64,000 nt of DNA from CBDANW01 sp965197825 (lineage in GTDB: Bacteria; Acidobacteriota; Vicinamibacteria; Marinacidobacterales; DATDRI01). The stretch is taken from positions 1,550,001 to 1,614,000 of the forward strand of contig CBDANW010000003.1 in the NCBI GenBank assembly GCA_965197825.1, given 5' to 3'. This document shows, in pieces, positions 35,613 to 44,253 of the stretch (the stretch's first letter is position 1; each line of letters starts with the position of its first letter). Made by a program: the position numbers and the translations under genes. The notes beneath the pieces were generated by a model. The model saw nothing but the letters and a program-made list of their open reading frames with translations, made no database searches and was not told the DNA's origin.

Positions 35613-37071
35613 GGGATGTCCCGGCCGCTGTTGAATTTGGTCGGGTAGCGGCGGCACCTGTGAATACTCTTAGGCAGCAAACTCATCGCTGTCAAGAGAT
35701 TTCTGTTTGCTTCTAAGCGCGTGAACGAGAGCGCCCATATGGCGATAGCCTTTGATACGCCGGAACTTTTTCTGCGCGGTGACGACGCCAAGAGCGGTCC
35801 ATCGGCGAACCATGGAAGGACTCTACCAACGCTTGACGTTTCTCGATACTCTGCGAATGGTTCCGTTGAGATTCTCAATGGCGTTCGTCGTGGCAAGAGA
35901 CTGGCGAAGTAAGGCGGGCAGCGCGAGCTTCACGACCGTGAGTGTCTCTTCCATCCCTTCACGAAGGCTTCCGGCAGCTTCGTCGTAGCCGTTTCGCTCG
36001 AGCCACGACACCAATGCCTGAAGTCGCTTGCGCGCCTTGTCGGCACTCTTGCACTTGTAGGCTTCCTTCATCGTCTGGAGCACGTAGGCGTGACGAGACT
36101 TGGGAAGGTACGAGCGAAGATTCCGGAGTTTATGGATCTGGCACCTTTGGATGACCGCGAGGTCCCCCAAAACGTCGACGAGTGCCTTGCGGATGCCTTT
36201 GCCTCCGTCCACTACGCAGAGAATCGACTCATCGACGCGCAAGCCTCGCTCGAGAAGGTCCTGCAACATCGCGGTGCACACCCGAGAGTTCTCCGTCGAG
36301 CCCAGCCATATACCCAGGGGCACCTTCGTTCCATCTATTGTGATACCGAGAGTTACGACGACGGTCTGTCCGGCCACCTCAAGGCCATCCAGCATCAGTG
36401 CCGCAAGCTCGAACTCCTCTAGCCGCCGAGACAGGTATTCCTCGAGCTTCTTAGTCGTCTGGCTCACGAGGTGACGGCTGGCGGCACTCTTACTCGTGCC
36501 ACGAGACTTCAACTTGGCCGCGGGTTTGTCCAGACTCGATTCGTAATTTCGGGTCGATACCCCCACCAAGATCTGATTCAACACTCGCTCTGGAAGCGGG
36601 TCTTCTTCGCGGAAGGCTTCGAAGTGTGGAAGCGACGCCTCCTCGCCCGACTTCGAACGAACTCGAGGTCGCGACACTTGGATGCGACGACCACCGAAGC
36701 TCAGCTCTCCGTTCGTGCTCCCCCAGTGGTTATGAGTTCGCTCCTTCTCGTGCTTGCCCTTGAGCCCCGCGATCTCCTCGGCGTCCTCTCTGAGCAGTAG
36801 GTGCAGAGCTGTCAGTCCTTGCTCGTACACCCATTCCGTCAGATCCGCCTTCGTGGCCGCGATCCCAGCTATCATCGGTAGCAGTATCTGACCGACTTGG
36901 CCAACTACCTTGCCCGTAGGCGAGTGCGTTTGCTTTCTTACTGGCTTCTTCGATTTCCTAGGCATTGGTGGCTCCTTGTCCCCCTCTGGAGACGGTTTAT
37001 TGGCAGACCTATTCTTAGGCCGGCCAAGGAGCCGCCGCTACACCAAATTCAACATCCGGCGGGACATCCCC
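35613..37071 (-). mobile_element. Mutator-type IS 'M', copy B (about 1.46 kb)
   Basis: The right end GGGATGTCCCGGCCGCTGTT and left end (inverted) GGGATGTCCCGCCGGATGTT are the same as in copy A. ATTTCCAG and ATTTCCCC flank the element, an imperfect 8-bp target duplication. It is inverted relative to copy A and about 99 percent identical by eye, so transposition is recent. Confidence 0.86.
35670..36965 (-). pseudogene. Transposase of IS 'M' (copy B), same amber codon
   Basis: ATG 36965 opens 380 codons identical to copy A apart from DLLERG for DLIERG and a few silent changes. The TAG at 35825-35823 stands at the same place as in copy A; the downstream frame stays open to a stop at 35670-35672 (SPSMVRRWTALG to DEFAA). 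Because both near-perfect copies share the mutation, the element was still mobilised after the TAG arose, either by the shortened enzyme, by readthrough or in trans. Confidence 0.87.
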
Positions 37072-37293
37072 ATTTCCCCCGGGAAAGGGGTATTGTTATT
37101 CGACAGGTGACCCGGCCATGGGGGTCTCAGCACCGCTTGCTTAGCGTTGAGGAATATAGCAGGGATGACCGCTTTTTGCTATACTGCCTTCGGGAGGAGC
37201 CAACCAATGAAGAGTGGATGGGCGCATGACCCGGCTCGAAGGACTGTTTGATGGGTTTACGAGGAAGGGCCTTCAGCCGGAAGGGGGTGGTCA

Positions 37294-37485
37294 GTGAGGA
37301 GGAAGGTTGGGCGTCCAATGACCCGGAAGATCCCGCCCATCCCGGCGACTTTTGAGGAAGTGGTCGAGGCTATCGTTCGTCAGGCCGAAGTTCGAGCGAA
37401 GCGTGACCCTTCGGGCCAGCGGTCAGGGTCTTCCAGGGAAGGGATTTCCCCTCGAAACCACGAGCCAAAGCGACCATCTGATTGA
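37294..37485 (+). CDS. Small basic protein, 3' end overwritten by IS1595-type DNA
   Basis: GTG 37294 follows GGTCAGTGAGGAGG and opens MRRKVGRPMTRKIPPIPATF, then EEVVEAIVRQAEVRAKRD. The first 35 residues look coding (compact, with a regular helix). After about 37400 the frame runs antisense to the transposase and is unlikely to be original. A still shorter frame (37228-37299, MTRLEGLFDG) overlaps its start. The interval 37072-37293 otherwise contains no gene. Confidence 0.4.
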   Translation: MRRKVGRPMTRKIPPIPATFEEVVEAIVRQAEVRAKRDPSGQRSGSSREGISPRNHEPKRPSD

Positions 37486-38392
37486 TGGTGTCCTCGTCAC
37501 GGAGGTTCTTCTTCCCGGCAAACTCCGTGATGTAGTGGTGTAGGTGCTTGGCACTGAGCTTGTGAAACGTCCCCATGTGCGCCCGCTTGAGGGTTGCCGA
37601 GAAGCTTTCTATCCCGTTGGTGTGAACCTTCCCTCGAACGTACTCGCCTACGCTGTGCTTGACCACTTCGTGAGCGTATGAGCGCTTCGCATCGCGATAG
37701 GACGCGCTTCCATCGGTGTAGATGGTGGAATGGGGAGCAACCGTCTCCCGGATAAACGCCATGAGAGTAGCTTCGTCGGTGTTGGGCACCGGCTTGGCTA
37801 CAACCTTCCCGTCGCGCTGGATGGCACCGATTACAGGCGTTTTGCCGACCGCTCCGCGCCCAGCTCTTAGCTTTTTGCGGTAATGCTTGTTGCGCTCCTT
37901 CCCTCCCACGTAGGTTTCATCAATCTCTACGACGCCAGAGAGAAGCGTTCCAGCCTTCCATCCCTCCCGGATCTTCTGGGCCATCATCCAGGCGGTCTTC
38001 TGCGTGACGCCGATATCGCGGGCTAGCTTCATGCTCGAAACGCTCTTGAGGTTCGTCGTGAGCAGGTAAATGGCGATGAGCCATTTCCGGATCGGCAGGT
38101 TGCTGGACTGCATCACGGTACCCACCTTGGCGCTGAAATAGGACCGACAGTCGGGACACCAGTAGGGCTGGGGGTTTTCAGCAGGGACGGCTCTGGTGTT
38201 CAGGCATCCGCATAGAGGGCAGTACCGCTCTTTGGGCCAGCGGACGGATTCAAACCACTTCCGAGCGGAGGCTTCATCCGGGAACCTGTCAAAGAACTGG
38301 GAAGTCGAAATACCGTTTCTGTGGGCCTTTCCAGGGGCCTTGTGTGCGTTCTTCGTGTCTAGGATTATATACAAATTCGAGGCGTTTGTCAA
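37370..38392 (-). CDS. IS1595-family transposase (ISXO2-like)
   Basis: A zinc ribbon (RYCPLCGCLNTRA and YWCPDCRSYFSAKVG) is followed by an ISXO2-type catalytic domain: VVEIDETYVGGKERN, IYTDGSASYRDAK and HTNGIESFSATLKRAHMG. The frame is open from a TTG at 38392, but that TTG is the -35 box of a promoter, so the real start lies downstream, and there is no ATG or GTG before the zinc ribbon. A rare start (such as ATT near AHRNGIS) is possible. The C-terminal ten or so residues may lie outside the native element. Clear terminal repeats were not found. Confidence 0.86.
   Translation of the reverse strand: MTNASNLYIILDTKNAHKAPGKAHRNGISTSQFFDRFPDEASARKWFESVRWPKERYCPLCGCLNTRAVPAENPQPYWCPDCRSYFSAKVGTVMQSSNLPIRKWLIAIYLLTTNLKSVSSMKLARDIGVTQKTAWMMAQKIREGWKAGTLLSGVVEIDETYVGGKERNKHYRKKLRAGRGAVGKTPVIGAIQRDGKVVAKPVPNTDEATLMAFIRETVAPHSTIYTDGSASYRDAKRSYAHEVVKHSVGEYVRGKVHTNGIESFSATLKRAHMGTFHKLSAKHLHHYITEFAGKKNLRDEDTINQMVALARGFEGKSLPWKTLTAGPKGHASLELRPDER
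38364..38392 (-). promoter_or_regulatory. Consensus promoter reading into the IS1595 transposase
   Basis: On the minus strand TTGACA (38392-38387), a 17-bp spacer and TATAAT (38369-38364) match sigma70 consensus exactly. It would drive the transposase. It also shows that the open frame upstream of about 38360 is not translated. Confidence 0.8.
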
Positions 38393-38454
38393 AAACCGTA
38401 TATAATTCCCTAACCCTGCACGGATTGAACAGTCAAACGGGAACGGGACTAGAA

Positions 38455-39882
38455 CTACTTGACGCGGGCGGCGAGGAAATCGATCAGATCGATCTTGGCG
38501 ACGATTCCGGCGATGTCCTGACCATCCAACACGATCGCCACGTGGCCGCGGGCGAAGATTCCCGAGAGTGCTTCAAGCGAGGTGCGTGGTCCGACGACTT
38601 CCATGTGCTCGGTGGTCACGAGCGCCGCGATGGTTTCGTCCTTCTGATGAGGCGCCTCGTGAACCATGTGGTTCAGAAGATCGACCTCGGTGATCATCCC
38701 CACCAGGTCTCCATTGTCCACGACCGGAACCTGGGAAATGTTGTGCTTCTTCATCGTGCCGATGACATCCATCATCCGGTCTCCCGATGAGACCGTAATC
38801 AGCTTCCCCTGACGTTTAACACGCAGGACGTCTCGCACCGTCCCCTCGACGAGCTCGGACTCCAGGAAGCGATTCTGTCGCATCCAGTCGTCGTTCAGGA
38901 ACCTCGAGAGATATCGCGATCCGGAGTCCGGAAGAATCACGACCACGGTCTTGCCTTCCGGCAGATCCTTCGCGTACCGCACTGCGGCCGCCACCGCCGT
39001 TCCGGATGAGCCCCCGACGAATAGCGCCTCTTCTTTCACCAAACGGCGGGCCATCAAGAACGACTCCTGATCGCTCACCTGTAGCACGTCGTCTACGACG
39101 TCGAAGTCCATGGTCGAAGGCAGGAAATCCTCGCCAATCCCCTCGACGGTGTAGGTGTGAGCGGCACCCAGCTTGCCGGTCTTGAAGTACTCGTAGTAGA
39201 GCGAGCCCACGGGATCCGCTCCGACGACACGGATGTGAGGATTCTTCTCCTTGAGGTACTTACCGATACCGCTAATCGTCCCACCGGTGCCGAGGCCGGC
39301 CACGAACACGTCGATCTTGCCGCCGGTTTGCTCCCAGATCTCCGGGCCGGTCGTGCGGTAGTGCACGCGGGGGTTCACCGGGTTGTGGTACTGATTCGCG
39401 TAGATGGCGTTAGGCGTCTCCTCGGCGATCTTGCGCGAGACGACGTAATAGCTCCGCGGGTCCTCCGGAGCTACCGCCGTCGGCGTGATGACCACCCGTG
39501 CCCCGAAAGACTGGAGCAGCCGGATCTTCTCATCGCTCATCTTGTCCGGCATGACGAAGCAGCACTTGTAGCCTTTGATGGCTGCCGCGATCGCCAAACC
39601 GACACCGGTGTTGCCCGACGTGGCCTCGACGATGGTGCCCCCCGGCTTCAAGTCGCCACGTCGCTCGGCCTCCTCGACGATGGCCATGCCCACGCGATCC
39701 TTGACCGAGCCTCCCGGATTGAGGAATTCGGCCTTGGCCAACACCGTGGCTTTGACGCCCTGGGTGACGGCGTTCAGTTGCACGAGCGGTGTGTTGCCGA
39801 CGGTTGCAAGAATGTTGCGGCAAATCTCTCGCGACGCGGGGACCGCTTCGGCTTTCGGTGGGGTCTTCGTCTTTGTCTTCAA
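38455..39882 (-). CDS. Cystathionine beta-synthase type PLP enzyme with C-terminal CBS pair
   Basis: The 475 residues have the PLP lysine in NPGGSVKDRVGMAI, the substrate loop EATSGNTGVGLA, the phosphate-binding GLGTGGTISGIGKYL, and GGSSGTAVAA. This is the cysteine synthase/CBS fold of about 330 residues. Residues about 345-475 form two CBS domains (MDVIGTMKKHNISQVPVV and LEALSGIFARGHVAIVL). This architecture belongs to cystathionine beta-synthase, which condenses serine and homocysteine. Cysteine synthase activity is an alternative. Confidence 0.92.
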   Translation of the reverse strand: MKTKTKTPPKAEAVPASREICRNILATVGNTPLVQLNAVTQGVKATVLAKAEFLNPGGSVKDRVGMAIVEEAERRGDLKPGGTIVEATSGNTGVGLAIAAAIKGYKCCFVMPDKMSDEKIRLLQSFGARVVITPTAVAPEDPRSYYVVSRKIAEETPNAIYANQYHNPVNPRVHYRTTGPEIWEQTGGKIDVFVAGLGTGGTISGIGKYLKEKNPHIRVVGADPVGSLYYEYFKTGKLGAAHTYTVEGIGEDFLPSTMDFDVVDDVLQVSDQESFLMARRLVKEEALFVGGSSGTAVAAAVRYAKDLPEGKTVVVILPDSGSRYLSRFLNDDWMRQNRFLESELVEGTVRDVLRVKRQGKLITVSSGDRMMDVIGTMKKHNISQVPVVDNGDLVGMITEVDLLNHMVHEAPHQKDETIAALVTTEHMEVVGPRTSLEALSGIFARGHVAIVLDGQDIAGIVAKIDLIDFLAARVK

Positions 39883-39961
39883 AGTGATAGGTGATGCTGG
39901 CTTTCTTCCATGATAGGGCCAGCCTCGCGGGAAGTCAACGAACGGCCGATTCGTCTACCTA

Positions 39962-39988
39962 TTGACTCGGCCGACTTTCCTGTATAAT
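39962..39988 (+). promoter_or_regulatory. Promoter of the GlsB/YeaQ-like gene
   Basis: TTGACT at 39962-39967 and TATAAT at 39983-39988 are separated by 15 bp, slightly short but with a consensus -10. The coding ATG follows 27 bp later with a strong Shine-Dalgarno (AGGAGGGG). Confidence 0.65.
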
Positions 39989-40014
39989 CCGGCCCCAAAA
40001 CAGGAGGGGAAATC

Positions 40015-40257
40015 ATGAACCTTATTTATTTCGCAATCGTAGGAATCATCGCCGGCTGGCTGGCCGGACAAATCATGAAGGGACGTGGCTTCGGATTGGT
40101 GGGCAACCTCGTGATAGGCATCCTGGGCGCCATATTTGGAGGTTGGCTCTTCGGAATCCTCGGACTCACCGCATACGGCACCATCGGCTCCATCATCATG
40201 GCGGTAGCGGGAGCCTGCGTCCTGCTGTTCGCTGTCGGACTGCTAAAACGGGCCTAG
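40015..40257 (+). CDS. GlsB/YeaQ/YmgE-family membrane protein
   Basis: This 80-residue protein has three hydrophobic helices with GxxxG patterns: IVGIIAGWLAGQIMKGRGFGLVGN, LVIGILGAIFGGWLFGIL, and a last helix ending KRA. That is the transglycosylase-associated/YeaQ family, small inner membrane proteins often induced by stress. It is monocistronic with its own promoter and terminator. Confidence 0.9.
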   Translation: MNLIYFAIVGIIAGWLAGQIMKGRGFGLVGNLVIGILGAIFGGWLFGILGLTAYGTIGSIIMAVAGACVLLFAVGLLKRA

Positions 40258-40287
40258 GCCGGTCGACTACAATCTGAAAGACCATCG

Positions 40288-40315
40288 AGCCGGGGAGGCA
40301 ACTCCCCGGCTTTCG
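40288..40315 (+). terminator. Rho-independent terminator after the YeaQ-like gene
   Basis: AGCCGGGGA, a GGCAAC loop and TCCCCGGCT form a 9-bp stem followed by TTCGTC, 31 bp after the stop codon. The T-tract is short but the position and stem are good. Confidence 0.7.
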
Positions 40316-40401
40316 TCTCCACCAACCTGTCTCGCCACCTCGCCCTCCGGCCCGGAGGAGCGCACCGCAACAAATCGGCTATACTGGTGCGCAACACCGA
40401 C

Positions 40402-41820
40402 ATGCGTCGCACCAAGATAGTGGGCACGTTGGGTCCGGCTTCCCAGGACCCCGAGACACTCGAGCGCCTCATCGAGGCTGGCCTCGACGTGGTGCGCCTT
40501 AATTTTTCGCACGGCACCCCAGAACAGCACCAAAAGAGCCTCGAGAACGTGCGCAAAGTCTCGAAGCGGCTCGGGCGGGCCGTTGCCTGCCTTCAGGACC
40601 TCCCCGGCCCCAAGATCAGGACCGGCGAGGTTTCGGACAAGGCCGGCGTCGAGCTGAAAGAAGGAGCCTCCTTCACCCTGACGACGGAAGAGATGGTCGG
40701 CACCGCAGAGCGCGTGTCCACGACCTACGATCTTCTCCCCAAAGACGTCCATCCCGGATGTCACATTCTTCTGGATGACGGTGTCATCCAGCTGGAAGTC
40801 GAAGAGATCTCGGGCGGCGACGTCAGGACCAGAATGGTCAACGGAGGTCGGCTCAAGTCGCACAAGGGCATCAACCTACCCGGCGTGAAGCTCTCCATTC
40901 CCTCACTGACCGATAGAGACCGCCGGGATGCGGAGTTCGGGCTGTCGCTCGATGTGGACTTCGTGGCGCAATCCTTCGTAAGAACCAGACAGGATGTCCA
41001 AGAACTCCGCTCGTTCTTGGACGAGCGCGGGCGCTCCAGCCTCCCCATCATCGCCAAGATCGAAAAACCACAGGCGGTCGACAACCTAGCAGCCATTCTC
41101 GATGTTGCGGACGGCGTCATGGTGGCGCGGGGCGATCTTGGCGTGGAGCTACCCACCGAGCAGGTCCCCCTCCTGCAAAAGGACATCATCCACGCCGCCA
41201 ACGAGCGGGGACGAGTCGTGATCACCGCGACCCAGATGCTGGAATCCATGGTCGTGCGGCCCCGGCCCACACGAGCCGAGGCCACCGATGTCGCCAACGC
41301 CATCCTCGATGGAACCGACGCCGTGATGTTGTCGGCGGAGACCGCGGTCGGCAAGTACCCCATCGAAACCGTCGCCACCATGGCTCGCATCGCGGAGCAC
41401 ACCGAGACACGGTTGGGGCCGCGCCGGCGCCGTTCCGAGCTGGCAACCGTGGAAGGTGCGGCCATCGCGCGCGCTGTGACCAGGGCTGCCTGCCGCGCCG
41501 CCGAGCAGCTCGACGCGCGTTATGTCGTCGCTTTCACCGAGTCGGGCTCGACCGCGCGCCTGGTCAGCTACTGCCGTCCTAGCTCCAAAATTATCGCCAT
41601 CACACCGTACGAGCGCGTCTACCGTCAGCTCGCCCTGACCTGGGGCGTCACACCCTTGACGGCACTGCATTGCGATACCACCGATGAGATGCTCGAATCC
41701 GGCATGAAGGTGCTTTCGAAACAGGGTATGGTGGAGCCGGGCGACATCGCGGTCGTGGTCTGCGGCACGGCCACGCTGGAAGGCGCGACCAACATGATCA
41801 AGGTGACCAGATTCGAGTGA
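40402..41820 (+). CDS. pyk: Pyruvate kinase
   Basis: ATG 40402 gives MRRTKIVGTLGPASQDPETL, with the family's N-terminal motif. DVVRLNFSHGTPEQH carries the nucleotide/K+ site, FIAKIEKPQAVDNL-type sequence (here IIAKIEKPQ) the catalytic lysine, MVARGDLGVELP the metal site, and TQMLESMVVRPRPTRAEATDVANAILDGTDAVMLS is the signature. The length is about 472 residues. It catalyses PEP plus ADP to pyruvate plus ATP. The stop overlaps the next gene's GTG by four bases. Confidence 0.96.
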   Translation: MRRTKIVGTLGPASQDPETLERLIEAGLDVVRLNFSHGTPEQHQKSLENVRKVSKRLGRAVACLQDLPGPKIRTGEVSDKAGVELKEGASFTLTTEEMVGTAERVSTTYDLLPKDVHPGCHILLDDGVIQLEVEEISGGDVRTRMVNGGRLKSHKGINLPGVKLSIPSLTDRDRRDAEFGLSLDVDFVAQSFVRTRQDVQELRSFLDERGRSSLPIIAKIEKPQAVDNLAAILDVADGVMVARGDLGVELPTEQVPLLQKDIIHAANERGRVVITATQMLESMVVRPRPTRAEATDVANAILDGTDAVMLSAETAVGKYPIETVATMARIAEHTETRLGPRRRRSELATVEGAAIARAVTRAACRAAEQLDARYVVAFTESGSTARLVSYCRPSSKIIAITPYERVYRQLALTWGVTPLTALHCDTTDEMLESGMKVLSKQGMVEPGDIAVVVCGTATLEGATNMIKVTRFE

Positions 41821-44126
41821 AGAAACGAAACCGCACCCGCCGGCGCTACTCGCGCCTTCGTTTCAAATTCACGTTTGCGCTTCTCACGCTCGTCAGCGTC
41901 GTCGCCTTCTATCTCGCAGCAGTTTTCATCATTCATTACTTCCAGTTTTCCCGTCAGATAGCCGAGCGTCTGCAGGGAGAACGCCTGGAAAGACCGAGCT
42001 GGGTCTATGCCCGGCCTTTCGAGCTTCGCCAGGACCAGAGACTTCCGGAGTCGGAGCTCATCGAGATCCTGAACGCACTTCGCTATCAGGAAACCCGCAG
42101 CTCCGTCGAACAACAGGGTACGTTCTACGAAGCGGAGAACGAGATTCGCATCCATCTGCGGCACGTCGGCAACAACGAGTCCCCTCACATCATTGGGGTC
42201 GGCTTCAACCAGGAATGGGTGCGCGCCATCCGTGAGTTCCCCGATCGGACCCCATTGACCCGTGTGGAGTTCGAGCCGGTTCCGGTAACGACCCTGTTCG
42301 GTGAAGAGCGAGCGAAGCAGCGATGGGTCCCTTTGGAAGGCGTCCCGGAGATTCTCGTCCAGGCCGTGCTGGCCACCGAAGACCGTCGCTTCTTCGAGCA
42401 CACCGGGCTCGATCCAATCGGGATCGTCCGCGCCGCCTGGCTCGATATCAGGAGCGGCGAAATCCAGCAAGGAGGCAGCACGCTTAGCCAGCAGCTGGTG
42501 AAGAATTATTTCTTGACGCCGGAGCGCACGATCCGTCGCAAGCTTCTCGGGGCCTTCCTCGCCGTCATTTTGGAGAGCCGCGCCAGCAAAGAGGAGATTC
42601 TCGAGCTCTATCTCAACGACGTCTACCTCGGCCAACGGGGTTCGTTCGGAATCAGCGGCGTCGGCCAGGCGGCGAACATCTACTTTGCCAAAGACGTCAA
42701 GAACCTTGGGCTCGAGGAGGCCGCTCTCCTCGCGGCGCTGATTCGAGCACCCAACCCAGCGTCTCCTTTTCGGCACCCCGAGGAGGCCAAGGCGCGGCGG
42801 GACGTCGTTCTGCATCAGATGGCTCGCCATGGATTCATCCTCCCCCGAGAGGCGGAGTCCGCGGCCGCGCGGCCGCTTCGCATCGAGCCGGGGGCCGTCG
42901 ATATCGGCGAGGCTCCCTACTTCGTGGACGTCCTGCGACAGGAGCTCTTCGATCGCTATCCTCCGGAGTCCACCAGCAACCACAACCTGATCGTGCGTTC
43001 CACGCTGGATCGTTATCTCCAGAACGCCGCCCAACGTGCCGTCGCGGAGGGAGTGAAGGAGATCGAAGACAAGCTGGCGGGAAACAACAAGCCTCGCAAC
43101 GTGCAGGCTGCGCTGATTGCCATGCAGCCGAACTCGGGCGACGTCCTGGCGTTGATCGGCGGGAGAAGCTACGGCACGAGCCAATTCAATCGCGCTACCG
43201 AAGCCCGGCGCCAGCCGGGAAGCGCCTTCAAACCCTTCGTCTACCTGGCGGCGTTCGAGCGGAGCTACGAGGTGGCGCGCACCGGCGGCCCCGCGACGCA
43301 GCTCTTCTCGCCCGCAAGCATCGTCCGCGACGAGCCCACCACGATCCGGTACCAGGGACGGACCTGGGAGCCGTCCAACTACGATCGCCGGTTCGCGGGT
43401 GACGTCACCTATCGATACGCGCTATCCCGATCGCTCAACGTGGCGACGGCGAAAGTGGGCCAGGAAGTGGGCTACGACCGTGTCGTCCGTCTCTGGGACG
43501 CCATCGGCACCCATAGCGACCTCCAGCCGTACCCTTCGGTCGTGCTGGGCGCTTTCGAGATGACGCCTCTGGATCTCGCGACGGCCTATACCGTGATCGC
43601 GAATCACGGCGTGCGCGTCGATCCCCGTTTCTTCGTCTCGGTCCGGGATGATCGCGGGCGCACGCTCGATTCGGTCGAAACCGCGCGCCATGCCGTGGCG
43701 CATCCGGAAAGCGCCTTCATCGTGACAGACATGATGAAGAGCGTGATCGAGCAGGGCACGGCGAGAGAGATCCGCGCGCGGGGCTTCAGTGCCATGGCGG
43801 CGGGAAAGACAGGGACGACCAACGACACGCGGGATGCCTGGTTCGTTGGCTTCACTCCCGACGTTCTGACCGTCGTGTGGGTCGGCTACGACGACAACCG
43901 TCCCTTGGGCCTAACGGGCTCCCAAGCCGCGCTGCCCATTTGGACTCGTTTCATGAAGGCCGCGGTATCGGGCCGAGAGAGTGCGAGCTTCGAGGCGCCC
44001 GCCGGCGTGACGTTCGCACGCATCGACACCGACACTGGGTTACTGGCCCGGCCTTCTTGTCCCCGCGTTCGAACGGAAATCTTCATTACCAGCACCGAAC
44101 CTCGGGCGCTCTGCCCGCAGCACTAA
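41817..44126 (+). CDS. Class A penicillin-binding protein (PBP1-type)
   Basis: This 769-residue bifunctional peptidoglycan synthase has an N-terminal membrane anchor (FTFALLTLVSVVAFYLAAVFIIHYF). A UB2H-like segment (about 70-150) resembling PBP1B follows. The glycosyltransferase domain has AVLATEDRRFFEHTGLD, GGSTLSQQLVKNYFL and LELYLNDVYLGQRG. The transpeptidase domain has the SxxK motif in PGSAFKPFVYL, SxN in SRSLN and KTG in AGKTGTTND. GTG 41817 overlaps the pyk stop (GTGA). It polymerises and cross-links peptidoglycan in the periplasm. Confidence 0.94.
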   Translation: MKKRNRTRRRYSRLRFKFTFALLTLVSVVAFYLAAVFIIHYFQFSRQIAERLQGERLERPSWVYARPFELRQDQRLPESELIEILNALRYQETRSSVEQQGTFYEAENEIRIHLRHVGNNESPHIIGVGFNQEWVRAIREFPDRTPLTRVEFEPVPVTTLFGEERAKQRWVPLEGVPEILVQAVLATEDRRFFEHTGLDPIGIVRAAWLDIRSGEIQQGGSTLSQQLVKNYFLTPERTIRRKLLGAFLAVILESRASKEEILELYLNDVYLGQRGSFGISGVGQAANIYFAKDVKNLGLEEAALLAALIRAPNPASPFRHPEEAKARRDVVLHQMARHGFILPREAESAAARPLRIEPGAVDIGEAPYFVDVLRQELFDRYPPESTSNHNLIVRSTLDRYLQNAAQRAVAEGVKEIEDKLAGNNKPRNVQAALIAMQPNSGDVLALIGGRSYGTSQFNRATEARRQPGSAFKPFVYLAAFERSYEVARTGGPATQLFSPASIVRDEPTTIRYQGRTWEPSNYDRRFAGDVTYRYALSRSLNVATAKVGQEVGYDRVVRLWDAIGTHSDLQPYPSVVLGAFEMTPLDLATAYTVIANHGVRVDPRFFVSVRDDRGRTLDSVETARHAVAHPESAFIVTDMMKSVIEQGTAREIRARGFSAMAAGKTGTTNDTRDAWFVGFTPDVLTVVWVGYDDNRPLGLTGSQAALPIWTRFMKAAVSGRESASFEAPAGVTFARIDTDTGLLARPSCPRVRTEIFITSTEPRALCPQH

Positions 44127-44253
44127 TTACCACCGCAAATCTAGTCAGTCGTCCAGCCCATGACAAGACCCGCGGGTACTGCCTTCTTTAGTACCCGAAT
44201 ACTGTGGATTGACCCGCCGACCGAATGCCAACTAGACTCTCGACACGGGACGA

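Noticed and set aside
27744..37071. Composite transposon formed by the two IS 'M' copies carrying apbE to bactofilin
   Set aside because: Each copy has its own (imperfect) flanking repeat, CCACTCGG/GCACTCGG and ATTTCC.., and the outer flanks do not match each other.
41625..43184. 519-codon minus-strand open frame opposite the PBP gene
   Set aside because: It is a shadow of the pyk/PBP coding sequence; the plus-strand products have all catalytic motifs.
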